Source: Paenibacillus woosongensis (lineage in GTDB: Bacteria > Bacillota > Bacilli > Paenibacillales > Paenibacillaceae). From it: 64,000 bases of DNA. The position numbers and the translations under genes were made by a program. The stretch covers positions 43,161-107,160 of the forward strand of contig NZ_WNZW01000015.1 of assembly GCF_009725165.1 (NCBI RefSeq), in the 5' to 3' direction. Positions 1-7,468 of the stretch are shown here, one piece after another; the stretch's first letter is position 1, and the number at the start of each line of letters is the position of its first letter. Below the pieces are notes generated by a model. The model searched no databases and was not told where the DNA came from. It was given only the letters and a program-made list of their open reading frames with translations.

Positions 1-2
1 AA

Positions 3-242
3 GCGAAGGATGGCAGCATGGGGTTTGATTTTGCTGGAGTATATGACGAAGTGAAGCTGCATGAATTGATCTCATATACGATGGCAGATGGGAGAAGGGT
101 CGAGATCATCTTCACGGATCAAGGAGACGAAACGAAGGTCGTTGAAACGTTTGACGCAGATAGTACGGCTCCAGCTGAGCATCAGCAGGCTGGCTGGCAA
201 GCGATTATGGACAATTTCAAAAAGTACACGGAACAATTCTAG
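3..242 (+). CDS. SRPBCC / AHSA1-like domain protein, 3' part only
   Basis: The gene begins before the window; its frame is open from base 3 and ends with TAG at 240-242, so the ATG at 18 is internal. The visible 79 residues match the C-terminal half of AHSA1/START-like (SRPBCC) proteins: the GFDFAGVYDEV strand, then HELISYTMADGR, then VVETFDAD and the closing helix GWQAIMDNFKKY. This fold forms a hydrophobic pocket; small bacterial members are often stress- or toxin-associated and mostly uncharacterised. The ligand cannot be told from the sequence. Confidence 0.85.
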   Translation, partial: AKDGSMGFDFAGVYDEVKLHELISYTMADGRRVEIIFTDQGDETKVVETFDADSTAPAEHQQAGWQAIMDNFKKYTEQF

Positions 243-312
243 CATAACTCTTGGTGCCCAATTTGGCGCTTATGTTGTGGTCAAACTCCTGAAGTAGTGC
301 GCTGCCTGAAGG

Positions 313-339
313 GGACTTTTGCTTGCGCAGCAAAAGTCC
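313..339 (+). terminator. Stem-loop after the SRPBCC gene
   Basis: A perfect 11-bp stem (GGACTTTTGCT paired with AGCAAAAGTCC) with a 5-nt loop lies about 70 bases past the stop. The T-tract is poor (TCTTC), so it may be a weak terminator or mRNA-end stabiliser. Confidence 0.45.
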
Positions 340-420
340 TCTTCGCCGTTATGTCGGAAGGCGTCAGTTCATACAAAAACCCCCTCGGATGGGGTGACAG
401 GCCAATTTTACAAATGGGAA

Positions 421-468
421 TTGACGGCTTCAATTCCAGTGTTTATAATGAGTGAAAATTCATTCATT
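421..468 (+). promoter_or_regulatory. TetR promoter with overlapping 22-bp operator
   Basis: TTGACG (421-426), a 17-bp spacer and a perfect TATAAT (444-449) make a near-consensus sigma-A promoter. A 22-bp palindrome at 447-468 (AATGAGTGAA, AA, TTCATTCATT; one mismatch between arms) overlaps the -10 and the start point. That position fits autorepression by the TetR protein encoded just downstream. The autoregulation is inference; the palindrome is seen directly. Confidence 0.8.
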
Positions 469-484
469 AAAAGAGGTTAGTCAT

Positions 485-1096
485 ATGCCGCGTACCAAGG
501 GACAGTTTGAAGAAATGCGTAATGCCACTAGAGAAAAAATCCAATCAGCCGCGATTCAGCTATTTGCTACTCGAGGTTTCGGGTCGACCAACGTTCAAGA
601 TATCGCGGATACAGCAGGCATTAGTGTAGGGCTGCTATATCGCCATTTCAAAACGAAGGATCAGTTATTTAACGAGCTGGTTGCTTTCGCGATTGAAGGA
701 TTGAAGCGAAATATTGCGCTCTTCGAGTCCGATCAATCTCCTACAAAGTTATTGACACAATTTGTCGATGAAGTCTACACCGACATGATCAACGGGGAAG
801 AACTGGCTCATCTGCTGATCCTTATCAATCAATCGCTATTAGCCGGGACTGCCACAGACTCCAAACAGCATGAGGAGATCCTCCAGATAAACATCACGTT
901 GCTGGATTCAACGGCACAGCTCATTCGAAGGGGCCAGCAGCTTGGGGAGTTCAGGTCGGGTGATGCGAAGGAGATGGCCCTCCTTTTTTACGGATCTATA
1001 CAGGGGTTAGCTCAGATCAAGATATTGCTAAAAAGCAGCTTTGTTATGCCCTCGCCGTCAACTCTCACCGCATTTCTATTGAAGGAAAGGATGTGA
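485..1096 (+). CDS. TetR/AcrR family transcriptional regulator
   Basis: A 203-residue regulator. The start is the ATG at 485, preceded by AGAGGTTAG; an in-frame GTG at 452 lies inside the operator and is rejected. The N-terminal helix-turn-helix spans about residues 14-58, with typical features AAIQLFATRGF, VQDIADTAGISVGLLYRHF and KTKDQLF. The remaining all-helical part is the ligand and dimer domain and is too variable to predict the effector. It shares a transcript with the GNAT gene seven bases downstream, and probably represses both through the operator overlapping its promoter. Confidence 0.93.
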   Translation: MPRTKGQFEEMRNATREKIQSAAIQLFATRGFGSTNVQDIADTAGISVGLLYRHFKTKDQLFNELVAFAIEGLKRNIALFESDQSPTKLLTQFVDEVYTDMINGEELAHLLILINQSLLAGTATDSKQHEEILQINITLLDSTAQLIRRGQQLGEFRSGDAKEMALLFYGSIQGLAQIKILLKSSFVMPSPSTLTAFLLKERM

Positions 1097-1103
1097 ACTT
1101 GTT

Positions 1104-1694
1104 ATGATCAACGTGGTTCGAGCCGATCTGGCTGATTCGGACGTAAGAAGGGGGATTTCTGAAATATTTGCAGAGGGATTTGCACAATGGCTTGTTTTTT
1201 TCTCTAAGGATCCGGATAGAATTGCTGCAGCGTTCGCCCATATGTTCGTCTTGGATCAATTTTACGTGGCTTTATACCGGGGGCAAGTGGCCGGCATGGC
1301 TGCATGTACGGATGGGGCTTCACTTTCAGTTAAACTGGATAAGAAGGAGCTTCGTAAATATTTAGGGTATTTTAAAGGCACTTTGGCAGGTATTTTTCTG
1401 AAAAAAGAATTTGAAAGGACCGTTCATCTTTCGCCGAGCACAGGCTCCATTGAATTTGTAGGGACGGCCGTAGAATTCAGGGGGCAAGGTGTTGCCTCCC
1501 AACTGATTCGTCATATCCTCGAGCACACCCCTTATGAAACTTATTTGATTGAAGAAGTAGCGGATACTAATATTCCAGCCATGAAACTATATAGCAAATT
1601 AGGCTTTAAAGAGTACAGACGCAAGCAACTCCCCATTAAAATAGCAAGGAAAATCGGAGTCAATTACATGGTATCCTTGAAGTTATGTTTATGA
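1104..1694 (+). CDS. GNAT family N-acetyltransferase
   Basis: A 196-residue acetyltransferase. The acetyl-CoA pyrophosphate loop is seen as RGQGVA at residues 126-131, followed by the helix SQLIRHIL and the closing segment AMKLYSKLGF. The N-terminal 100 residues are unlike common small-molecule GNATs, so the acceptor is unknown. It lies seven bases after the TetR gene and is probably controlled by it, which suggests a resistance or detoxification role. Its stop overlaps the edge of a decayed gene, so its last residues may be altered. Confidence 0.85.
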   Translation: MINVVRADLADSDVRRGISEIFAEGFAQWLVFFSKDPDRIAAAFAHMFVLDQFYVALYRGQVAGMAACTDGASLSVKLDKKELRKYLGYFKGTLAGIFLKKEFERTVHLSPSTGSIEFVGTAVEFRGQGVASQLIRHILEHTPYETYLIEEVADTNIPAMKLYSKLGFKEYRRKQLPIKIARKIGVNYMVSLKLCL

Positions 1695-2525
1695 ATACCG
1701 ATTTCGTTTATTCTCTCTCTACTCCGAAAGGACTTTCCGAAAAGCTACAAAATCAAGCTAAAATCCAGCGTGAGAGAGTATTTGCCCATCAAGGGGCTAG
1801 CCAAATCGGACACGCACCGTTTCTTTGCGAATGCGCTGGCTTATTACGAGCTGCATCCGTTATTGGAGGAGTACGCTCGTGAGGCGATGGTCGAATTTGA
1901 ATGGTATGAAGATACGGAAGACGAAAAAAGCGTTATGCCAAGCAGTTATACGGTGTTCGGGCTAGGGCTTTCGTCAGAGCGATATTTTCCGCTTGTTGAA
2001 GCTTACATGGACCTTGTGGATGATGAGCATCAGCTGATGCATGACAAGTTCACAGCTGTTTTTGCCGACACCTATGGCATAACGGAACGCTCGACTCCTA
2101 CCTTGACTTTCTGCCTGCTGCGCTCCCACGATTCGCTAAAGCTGAAGATTCAGCCAGAGCTGGAAACCGAAGACAAGCTGTCGCTATTCGTGCAGCATAT
2201 AGAGACTCTGTCGGATGGCGAGGCTGAGCGGGTACTGTACCCGATCTGGGGCAAGGCGGAGAAGCTGGCGGCAATGGCTCGCAAGGCGCAGGAACCGCGC
2301 AAGGATCTGCTGCTTCGTCTGCTAAAGGCGACAGGTATAGCCTGTCGGCGGTTCGTTGAAAGCTGCATTATAAGTATGTTATTAAGGGATAAAGCGACAA
2401 AGCGGCAAAGCAATGACCTCTGCTTAATAGAAAGTAGGGGAAGAACATGTACATATGTCTTAAGAGCGGCTCATCCAGAAGGAAAAATTAATTATAGACT
2501 TGTTGGATTTTGGGCACTACACTAG
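1695..2525 (+). pseudogene. Decayed gene of unrecognised family
   Basis: An open frame runs from about 1695 to 2525, but its only plausible start is a GTG at 1770 with no ribosome site, and the stretch before it still reads like protein. Strongly coding sequence (VFGLGLSSERYFPLVEAYM, DLVDDEHQLMHDKF) continues to about 2345, then turns into low-complexity out-of-frame residues. I take this as a gene that lost its 5' end and is frameshifted near its 3' end. It resembles DUF6138-type proteins from memory only, so no function is assigned. Confidence 0.55.
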
Positions 2526-2566
2526 GTAAAGCGACAGAGAAAAAATAGGGTAGGAGCTTGTTAAAA

Positions 2567-3958
2567 GTGACATTAACCGATCGTGTTCCATCATGGAAGA
2601 AACTTAGTCTTTTTGCTGTAACTTGGCCGATTCTCATCGATTCCGTGCTGCGGATGATGCTGGGCACAGTGGACGTGTTCATGTTAAGCCGTATCTCCGA
2701 TAAGGTAACCGGGGCCGTAGGTTTAGCCAACGAAATTATTTATTTCTGCATTCTGATGTTCGGCTTTGTCGGTATCGGCACTAGCGTCGCGGTTGCCCAG
2801 TATATCGGCGCCGGGCGGGAGAGAGAGGCGGGCCGCATTTCGGCCAATGCCATTACGTTAAATCTGATATTCGGGGTGCTCGTCAGCCTGGTTCTGTTTC
2901 TGTATGGAGAGCCTATTTTGCATTTGATGAAGTTAAATCCCGAGCAAATCGGAATTGCGAGTCATTATTTAAAAATCATTGGCGGTTTTATCTGGATCGA
3001 GGCGCTTTCTTATGCGGTTTCGTCAGTGATCCGTTCGACCGGACACACCAAAAGCGTGATGTTTGTCACCCTGGGTGTCAATCTCGTACACGTTGCAGGA
3101 AACTATCTGCTTATTTTCGGGAACTTCGGCTTTCCAGAGCTAGGCGTGACGGGAGCGGCCATATCCACGGTCGTTAGCCGCTTGCTCGGCATTATCGTTC
3201 TGTTTATCATTCTATATCGCCGGAGTCCTGCACCAATTCATGCTAAAGATTACGTGGTCTGGAACGGCACCTATGTCAAACAGATTCTGCACGTCGGATT
3301 GCCCGCGGCGGGCGAGCATCTCGCCTGGCAGTCTCAGTACCTCATGATCATCAGTTTCGTCAATATGATCGGCATCACTGCGCTAAATACCCATGTTTAC
3401 GTCATGAACATCTCGAACTATTTTATGGCGCTTGCTCTGGCGATCGGAGCAGGTACGGAAATTATTGTCGGACAAATGGTCGGGGCAGGGGAAATGAAAG
3501 AGGCCTACAAGCGACTCATGAGAAGCGTGAGGATCAGCTTTGGGTTAACTCTAGGGATTGTCGGTATTGCATCGCTGTTCCGGCATGACCTGATCGGCAT
3601 ATTCACGAAAGACCCTGAGATCATTGCCGCCGGAGCGGGTATTTTTCTCCTTTCCATTATTCTCGAACCCGGCCGGACGTTCAATATGGTCATCATCAAT
3701 TCGCTGCGGGCTGCCGGGGATGCGCGCTTTCCCGTATTGATGGGCGTGCTCTCGATGTGGGGAGTCTCGGTGCCGCTTGCGTATGCCTTGGGCGTTCATT
3801 TCGGTATGGGGCTGCTTGGGATATGGATCGCTTTCACGGTAGATGAATGGCTGCGCGGCATGATCATGCTGCTTCGCTGGAGAAGCCGGGCCTGGGAGAA
3901 GAAGGCGCTCGTGAAGCCTGTTTCTGCCCCGGATAATGGCATGGGGGCGCAGGCTTGA
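2567..3958 (+). CDS. MATE family multidrug/Na+ efflux transporter
   Basis: A 463-residue integral membrane protein with about 12 hydrophobic segments in two homologous halves, typical of MATE transporters that expel cationic compounds in exchange for H+ or Na+. Family features include MMLGTVDVFMLSRISDKVTGAVG early in each half (split here over two segments), GIGTSVAVAQYIGAGR, and AALNTHVYVMNI-like sequence at the second half's start. GTG at 2567 is the better start, since the site TAGGAG at 2551-2556 lies 10 bases before it but only one base before the TTG at 2558. A strong terminator follows, so the gene is monocistronic. Confidence 0.93.
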   Translation: MTLTDRVPSWKKLSLFAVTWPILIDSVLRMMLGTVDVFMLSRISDKVTGAVGLANEIIYFCILMFGFVGIGTSVAVAQYIGAGREREAGRISANAITLNLIFGVLVSLVLFLYGEPILHLMKLNPEQIGIASHYLKIIGGFIWIEALSYAVSSVIRSTGHTKSVMFVTLGVNLVHVAGNYLLIFGNFGFPELGVTGAAISTVVSRLLGIIVLFIILYRRSPAPIHAKDYVVWNGTYVKQILHVGLPAAGEHLAWQSQYLMIISFVNMIGITALNTHVYVMNISNYFMALALAIGAGTEIIVGQMVGAGEMKEAYKRLMRSVRISFGLTLGIVGIASLFRHDLIGIFTKDPEIIAAGAGIFLLSIILEPGRTFNMVIINSLRAAGDARFPVLMGVLSMWGVSVPLAYALGVHFGMGLLGIWIAFTVDEWLRGMIMLLRWRSRAWEKKALVKPVSAPDNGMGAQA

Positions 3959-3987
3959 ACCGTATTTTATCAGAGTACTTTCGCAAG

Positions 3988-4016
3988 AAGCCGCTTCTCA
4001 ATAGAAGTGGCTTTTT
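3988..4016 (+). terminator. Rho-independent terminator after MATE gene
   Basis: An 11-bp stem (AAGCCGCTTCT with AGAAGTGGCTT, one G-T pair), a 4-nt loop and a TTTTT run. Confidence 0.88.
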
Positions 4017-4177
4017 GAATTTTGATGTGCCTGTTCTAGTTGTGTACTCACCAAACCAGCCACGGGGATCGTCGCAGGTGCGGCGAAGAGGGCTTGTGCT
4101 CATCCTGCATTCGCACAAGCGGGCAGCCCGCGCCTGGCGTACAATGAACCATAACCAGTGAGCGAGGTGAAACTTCC

Positions 4178-4711
4178 ATGGCACAATCCAAAGAGGTGCT
4201 CGGGCGGGCCAAATATTTACAGGGTCAGCCGGTATGCATCACTCTGCATAGTGGTAAGACCTACGTTGGCTACATTACTGACGTCGATAGCAGCGGCTTG
4301 ACGCTGGCCAGCGCCGGAGCTCAGCCGAGCACCTCATCCAGGAAGCAAGGCTCCCGGCCTAAGCAGCGCAGAGCTGGCTCCCATGCCTCGATCAATCGTT
4401 CCCGCAGCCGGCGAAGCGGTGCGCGCAAGCCCTCCGCGCGTTCCCGCTCACGCAAGCCGGACGCCCGGATATCGGCTTTTCTGCCGATTTTAGGCTCGCT
4501 GTTCGGGGGATTAGGCGGCACCGGCGCTGCTGCGGGAGCGCTCGGCGGTGCGCTGGGCAGCGGCATGAAGCTGTTCGGCATGATCCAGCGATTTATCCCG
4601 GTCGTGAAGTTAGGATACGGCATGATCAAATCCATACGCCCATTTCTGGGCGCTGTTCAAGGCTTGATGAAGCCGTCCGAAGCTGCCGCGACAGAAGGCG
4701 AATCACTGTAA
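4178..4711 (+). CDS. Hypothetical protein: Sm-like N-terminus, basic linker, Gly-rich C-terminus
   Basis: A 177-residue protein with no family I recognise. Residues 10-45 alternate hydrophobic strands and turns (GQPVCITLHSGKTYVGYITD), resembling an Sm/Hfq-like beta fold. Residues 50-95 are very rich in Ser, Arg and Lys with repeated SRSR-like units. Residues 97-125 contain glycine-zipper-like sequence (LFGGLGGTGAAAGALGGALG), then an amphipathic or membrane-active tail. The start has GAGCGAGGTG upstream. It is monocistronic between the MATE gene and a convergent dehydrogenase. RNA binding or membrane/surface association are both open possibilities. Confidence 0.75.
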   Translation: MAQSKEVLGRAKYLQGQPVCITLHSGKTYVGYITDVDSSGLTLASAGAQPSTSSRKQGSRPKQRRAGSHASINRSRSRRSGARKPSARSRSRKPDARISAFLPILGSLFGGLGGTGAAAGALGGALGSGMKLFGMIQRFIPVVKLGYGMIKSIRPFLGAVQGLMKPSEAAATEGESL

Positions 4712-4893
4712 CCGTAAGAAGAACAGCCCTTTTGGACGGCTCCAGGGGGCTCTTTGTAATCGGCGGGGGTGCGGTTGAACAAATCCATTAAAATAATGAG
4801 AGCCAGGAGAGCCATGGGGACAGGTTCCTTGGCTTTCTTGCTTCAGGGGCTTAGGCAGGTAAGGGGGGCTGCCCCTCAGTCTTTCAACGTAGG

Positions 4894-5859
4894 TCAAACC
4901 GAAATAACAACTTTCCCTTTCGCATGGCCTTCTTCCAAATATCGAAAAGCTTGTTGAATATCGTGAAGCGGATAGCTCGCATCAATTACAGGTTTGACTT
5001 TGCCTTCTTCAATCCACTTCTTTAGTTCCTCTAAATCGGTTTGATTAGCCCTCTGCAACAGAGTTGTCATTTTCTTATTCCCTGTCATGGAGAGCCATGG
5101 TGCAAAAAACATCGCTTCGTTTAACTGCTTATCAGATCCTCCAACCATCACGTATCTTCCGTTCGGACGTAACGCACGTTTATAGACAGATAGTGGATAA
5201 TAGCCGTTCACCGCAATAATTAAGTCATACTGTTCTTCGTGATCGGTAATATCCTCCTGAGTGTAATCAATGACCTCATCTGCCCCTAGTGAATGCGCCA
5301 ATTCTACGTTTCTTGTACTGCATATCGCAGTAACAAAGGCACCATAGGCTTTGGCAATTTGTACGGCGAACGTTCCAACACCGCCTGACGCTCCGCTAAT
5401 AAGGACTTTGTCTCCTCGCTTGATGTTTCCTTTCTTTAGCCCCTGTAATCCCGTTAACCCTGCCATCGGAACGGCAGCAGCTTCCTCAAAAGAAAGATTT
5501 CTGGGTTTTAAAACGATCCCAGTTTCAGGAACAGTTACATATTCAGCAAAAGCTCCCCAGCCAAAGGCCGACATATCACCATACACTTCATCCCCAGCTT
5601 TGAAATGCTGGACATCCTTTCCGACTGCCTCAACTACTCCAGCCATATCCCCACCTTGCACTGCGAATTTGGGCTTTGTTAAACCAAATGCTAAACGTGC
5701 TAGAAATGGTTTGCCTCGCAGTAAGACTATGTTTCCTTTGTTTAACGATGTAGCGCGTACTTTGATAAGCACTTGATTCGCTAAGGCGGTTGGTTTCTCA
5801 ACATTCTTTAACTGAAGCACTTCTGGTGGACCATATTGAGCCTGAACAATTGCTTTCAT
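4894..5859 (-). CDS. NAD(P)-dependent zinc-free alcohol dehydrogenase / quinone oxidoreductase
   Basis: A 321-residue medium-chain dehydrogenase of the quinone oxidoreductase type. It has the N-terminal GroES-like domain (MKAIVQAQYGPPEVL) and a Rossmann domain with GASGGVG at about residues 156-162. The cysteines and histidines that bind zinc in alcohol dehydrogenases are missing, as expected for this subfamily, which usually reduces quinones or enones with NADPH. The start at 5859 follows a GGGGGA site; the upstream in-frame ATG at 5889 has none. The MarR gene lies upstream on the same strand, 216 bases away, and may regulate it. Confidence 0.9.
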   Translation of the reverse strand: MKAIVQAQYGPPEVLQLKNVEKPTALANQVLIKVRATSLNKGNIVLLRGKPFLARLAFGLTKPKFAVQGGDMAGVVEAVGKDVQHFKAGDEVYGDMSAFGWGAFAEYVTVPETGIVLKPRNLSFEEAAAVPMAGLTGLQGLKKGNIKRGDKVLISGASGGVGTFAVQIAKAYGAFVTAICSTRNVELAHSLGADEVIDYTQEDITDHEEQYDLIIAVNGYYPLSVYKRALRPNGRYVMVGGSDKQLNEAMFFAPWLSMTGNKKMTTLLQRANQTDLEELKKWIEEGKVKPVIDASYPLHDIQQAFRYLEEGHAKGKVVISV

Positions 5860-5882
5860 CCATATTCCCCCAATACGAAAGG

Positions 5883-5975
5883 CTACCAAGATGGTGAATA
5901 ATCTTCTTTTTCAAGGGATAAAATCGTATGATGTGTCACACCCACCTCGTCTGCTAATGTTGCTGGGTAATTTTC
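5883..5975 (-). pseudogene. Remnant of an XRE (Cro/CI-type) HTH regulator
   Basis: On the minus strand the gap between the dehydrogenase and the MarR gene reads as a 30-codon fragment containing LADEVGVTHHTILSLEKEDY, then SPSW and a stop. This matches the second half of the helix-turn-helix in small XRE regulators (usual form LAELVGVTRQTIxxIEKGKY). No start codon or N-terminal half remains. It is a gene fossil next to the dehydrogenase promoter. Confidence 0.55.
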
Positions 5976-6075
5976 ATTATAATTAAACCCTCACAAGCAA
6001 GAATATATTGATGTGATCTTCCTGAAGATATCCGAGGTTGATGGCTAGAGCCGGCATATTTAAGCGATTGTTTCA

Positions 6076-6513
6076 CTATAGTCCCCAATCGGACTGTAAA
6101 ATCTTCTTAAGCTGAGTTGCTTGTTCAACCCCGATCGTTTTGATGATTTTTGCCTCAAGTGTTGCTTTGATGACCTCTCTTTTTTCAAAACATTCTTCGC
6201 CCAATTTTGTTAATCGTATGCATTTATCTTTATTGTTATGTTGTGCCTTGCTAATTTCAACTAATCCCTTGGATTCCAGATTTTTAATGAATTTATGAGT
6301 GGCCTGCCGGGAAATGCCTGCCTGTTTCGTTACATAGGATATCGTTGGCTGCTTCTTGTAGATTCTTGCCATAATAAACCATTCCGAATTAGATATATAT
6401 AACTCATGACTATCATTCCACAACTGGCTATTTAAGTTGCGGAGTAGGACATGGCGCTCGCTAATCAAGTCTATCAAGTCAAAGTTCTGTGATTCTGAAC
6501 CCAATCTATTCAT
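6076..6513 (-). CDS. MarR family transcriptional regulator
   Basis: A winged-helix regulator of about 145 residues. The recognition region reads ISYVTKQAGISRQATHKFI followed by the wing (LESKGLVEISKAQHNNKDK). The ATG at 6534 would lie upstream of the predicted transcription start. The ATG at 6513 has its AAAGGA directly adjacent, so a TTG at 6504, with 9-base spacing, may be the true start. It is divergent from the CarD-like gene across a perfect 22-bp inverted repeat, its likely operator. Effector unknown. Confidence 0.88.
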   Translation of the reverse strand: MNRLGSESQNFDLIDLISERHVLLRNLNSQLWNDSHELYISNSEWFIMARIYKKQPTISYVTKQAGISRQATHKFIKNLESKGLVEISKAQHNNKDKCIRLTKLGEECFEKREVIKATLEAKIIKTIGVEQATQLKKILQSDWGL

Positions 6514-6536
6514 TCCTTTCAATATAATTCTCATCC

Positions 6537-6616
6537 AATATACAAAAGCGTTTGTTCATCGTCAACTAAGATGACAATATGGTATAATAGAATTATATTG
6601 TCATCTTAGTTGACGA
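6537..6616. promoter_or_regulatory. Divergent promoters with perfect 22-bp inverted repeat
   Basis: Arms at 6559-6580 and 6595-6616 are perfect reverse complements of 22 bases, separated by 14 bases. The spacer holds TATAAT (6583-6588) with a preceding TG, an extended -10 reading right toward the CarD-like gene. Leftward, TTGACG (complement of 6560-6565) and TATATT (complement of 6537-6542) with 17-bp spacing form the MarR gene promoter; its -35 lies inside the left arm. A protein bound to either arm would therefore affect both promoters. The right arm also lies in the CarD-like mRNA leader. Confidence 0.85.
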
Positions 6617-6635
6617 TCGCGAGGGGGCGACTGCA

Positions 6636-7187
6636 TTGTTTGAAGTGGGTGAATTGATTATATATTCAGGACATGGCATATGCCGAATCGATAGTATAAG
6701 TGAAAAAGAAATTTCAGGCGTATCAAGGTATTATTATGATTTACATCCGCTGCATGCTGCTAGTTTAAAAATCAGTATTCCAGTAGATAACAAGTCCATA
6801 CTTATGTTAGATCTTATTAAAAGGGATGAAGCAGAGAAAATTATTCAATCCTTTAAATTGCCAGGTATTCATTGGATAGAAAAAAATACGGAACGGAATC
6901 ATACCTATTCCAAAATCGTTAATACAGGTAATAGGGAGGAAATTGCAAAAATTATTAATACTCTAATGCGACAAAAGCTAAAGGTTGAACTAAACAATAA
7001 AAAGTTTAGCCAACAAGATCAGAATTTGCTAATCTCCACTCAGCAGATTTTGTTTCATGAGATTGCAATTTCATTGGAAACTAGCTACGAGGCCATATTG
7101 GACGAGGTTAATCATATCATTCAAGCTGACTTCGACGGCGAGAATAAACCTGAACCTAGTTATCCGGGTTCATTAGATAGTCAATGA
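6636..7187 (+). CDS. CarD-like transcriptional regulator (RNAP-interacting domain)
   Basis: A 183-residue protein starting at TTG 6636 (GAGGGGG eight bases upstream). Residues 1-60 match the CarD/CdnL/TRCF RNA-polymerase-interacting domain: MFEVGELIIYSGHGICRI, then KEISGVSRYYYDLHPL and the SLKISIPV strand. The rest is helical, as in CdnL proteins, and would contact promoter DNA. This family binds the RNAP beta subunit and stabilises open complexes; the C-terminal 20 residues are acidic and variable. Low GC compared with its neighbours hints at acquisition. The MarR-type partner and palindrome suggest inducible use of an RNAP-modifying factor. Confidence 0.87.
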   Translation: MFEVGELIIYSGHGICRIDSISEKEISGVSRYYYDLHPLHAASLKISIPVDNKSILMLDLIKRDEAEKIIQSFKLPGIHWIEKNTERNHTYSKIVNTGNREEIAKIINTLMRQKLKVELNNKKFSQQDQNLLISTQQILFHEIAISLETSYEAILDEVNHIIQADFDGENKPEPSYPGSLDSQ

Positions 7188-7225
7188 TTTAGCTGATCGA
7201 GTGTTAAACAAAAATACCATCTCTT

Positions 7226-7268
7226 AAGCACGAACGACCTTAACCCAGATCGTTCGTGCTTATTCTTT
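7226..7268 (+). terminator. Terminator after CarD-like gene
   Basis: A 12-bp stem (AAGCACGAACGA with its complement ending at 7261) followed by a T-rich tail (TATTCTTTGTTCTT). Confidence 0.82.
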
Positions 7269-7279
7269 GTTCTTAAAAA

Positions 7280-7393
7280 CTAGCTCCAATGGCTGGAAAG
7301 CATACTCTCCGTTGCGAATGATCTAACCCTTTGTAAGCTCCTGTACATAATCCAGAATCAACACGCGCCCTAAATCTTCCTCTCGTTCCCATC
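7280..7393 (-). pseudogene. Decayed duplicate of the Dph6-like ATPase C-terminus
   Basis: Read on the minus strand this stretch encodes EEDLGRVLILDYVQEL, then KG, a stop codon, and IIRNGEYAFQPLEL. The intact Dph6-like protein encoded at 20695-21384 has EEDLGRVLTLDYVKEL and IIRNGEYAFLPLEL. About 93 bases between the two blocks are deleted here, and one in-frame stop is present. DNA similarity is also visible by eye. It is a partial second copy, about 13 kb from its intact relative. Confidence 0.82.
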
Positions 7394-7423
7394 TTTAGTA
7401 TGTGTGATTTTATACTATAAAGA

Positions 7424-7463
7424 AGAGAGCAACACGTAGTGACAGGCACTTGTGTTGCTCTCT
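7424..7463 (-). terminator. Terminator after AraC-type gene
   Basis: A perfect 12-bp stem (AGAGAGCAACAC with GTGTTGCTCTCT) and 16-nt loop directly after the stop of the minus-strand regulator. T-rich on both sides, so possibly bidirectional. Confidence 0.78.
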
Positions 7464-7468
7464 GTTTT

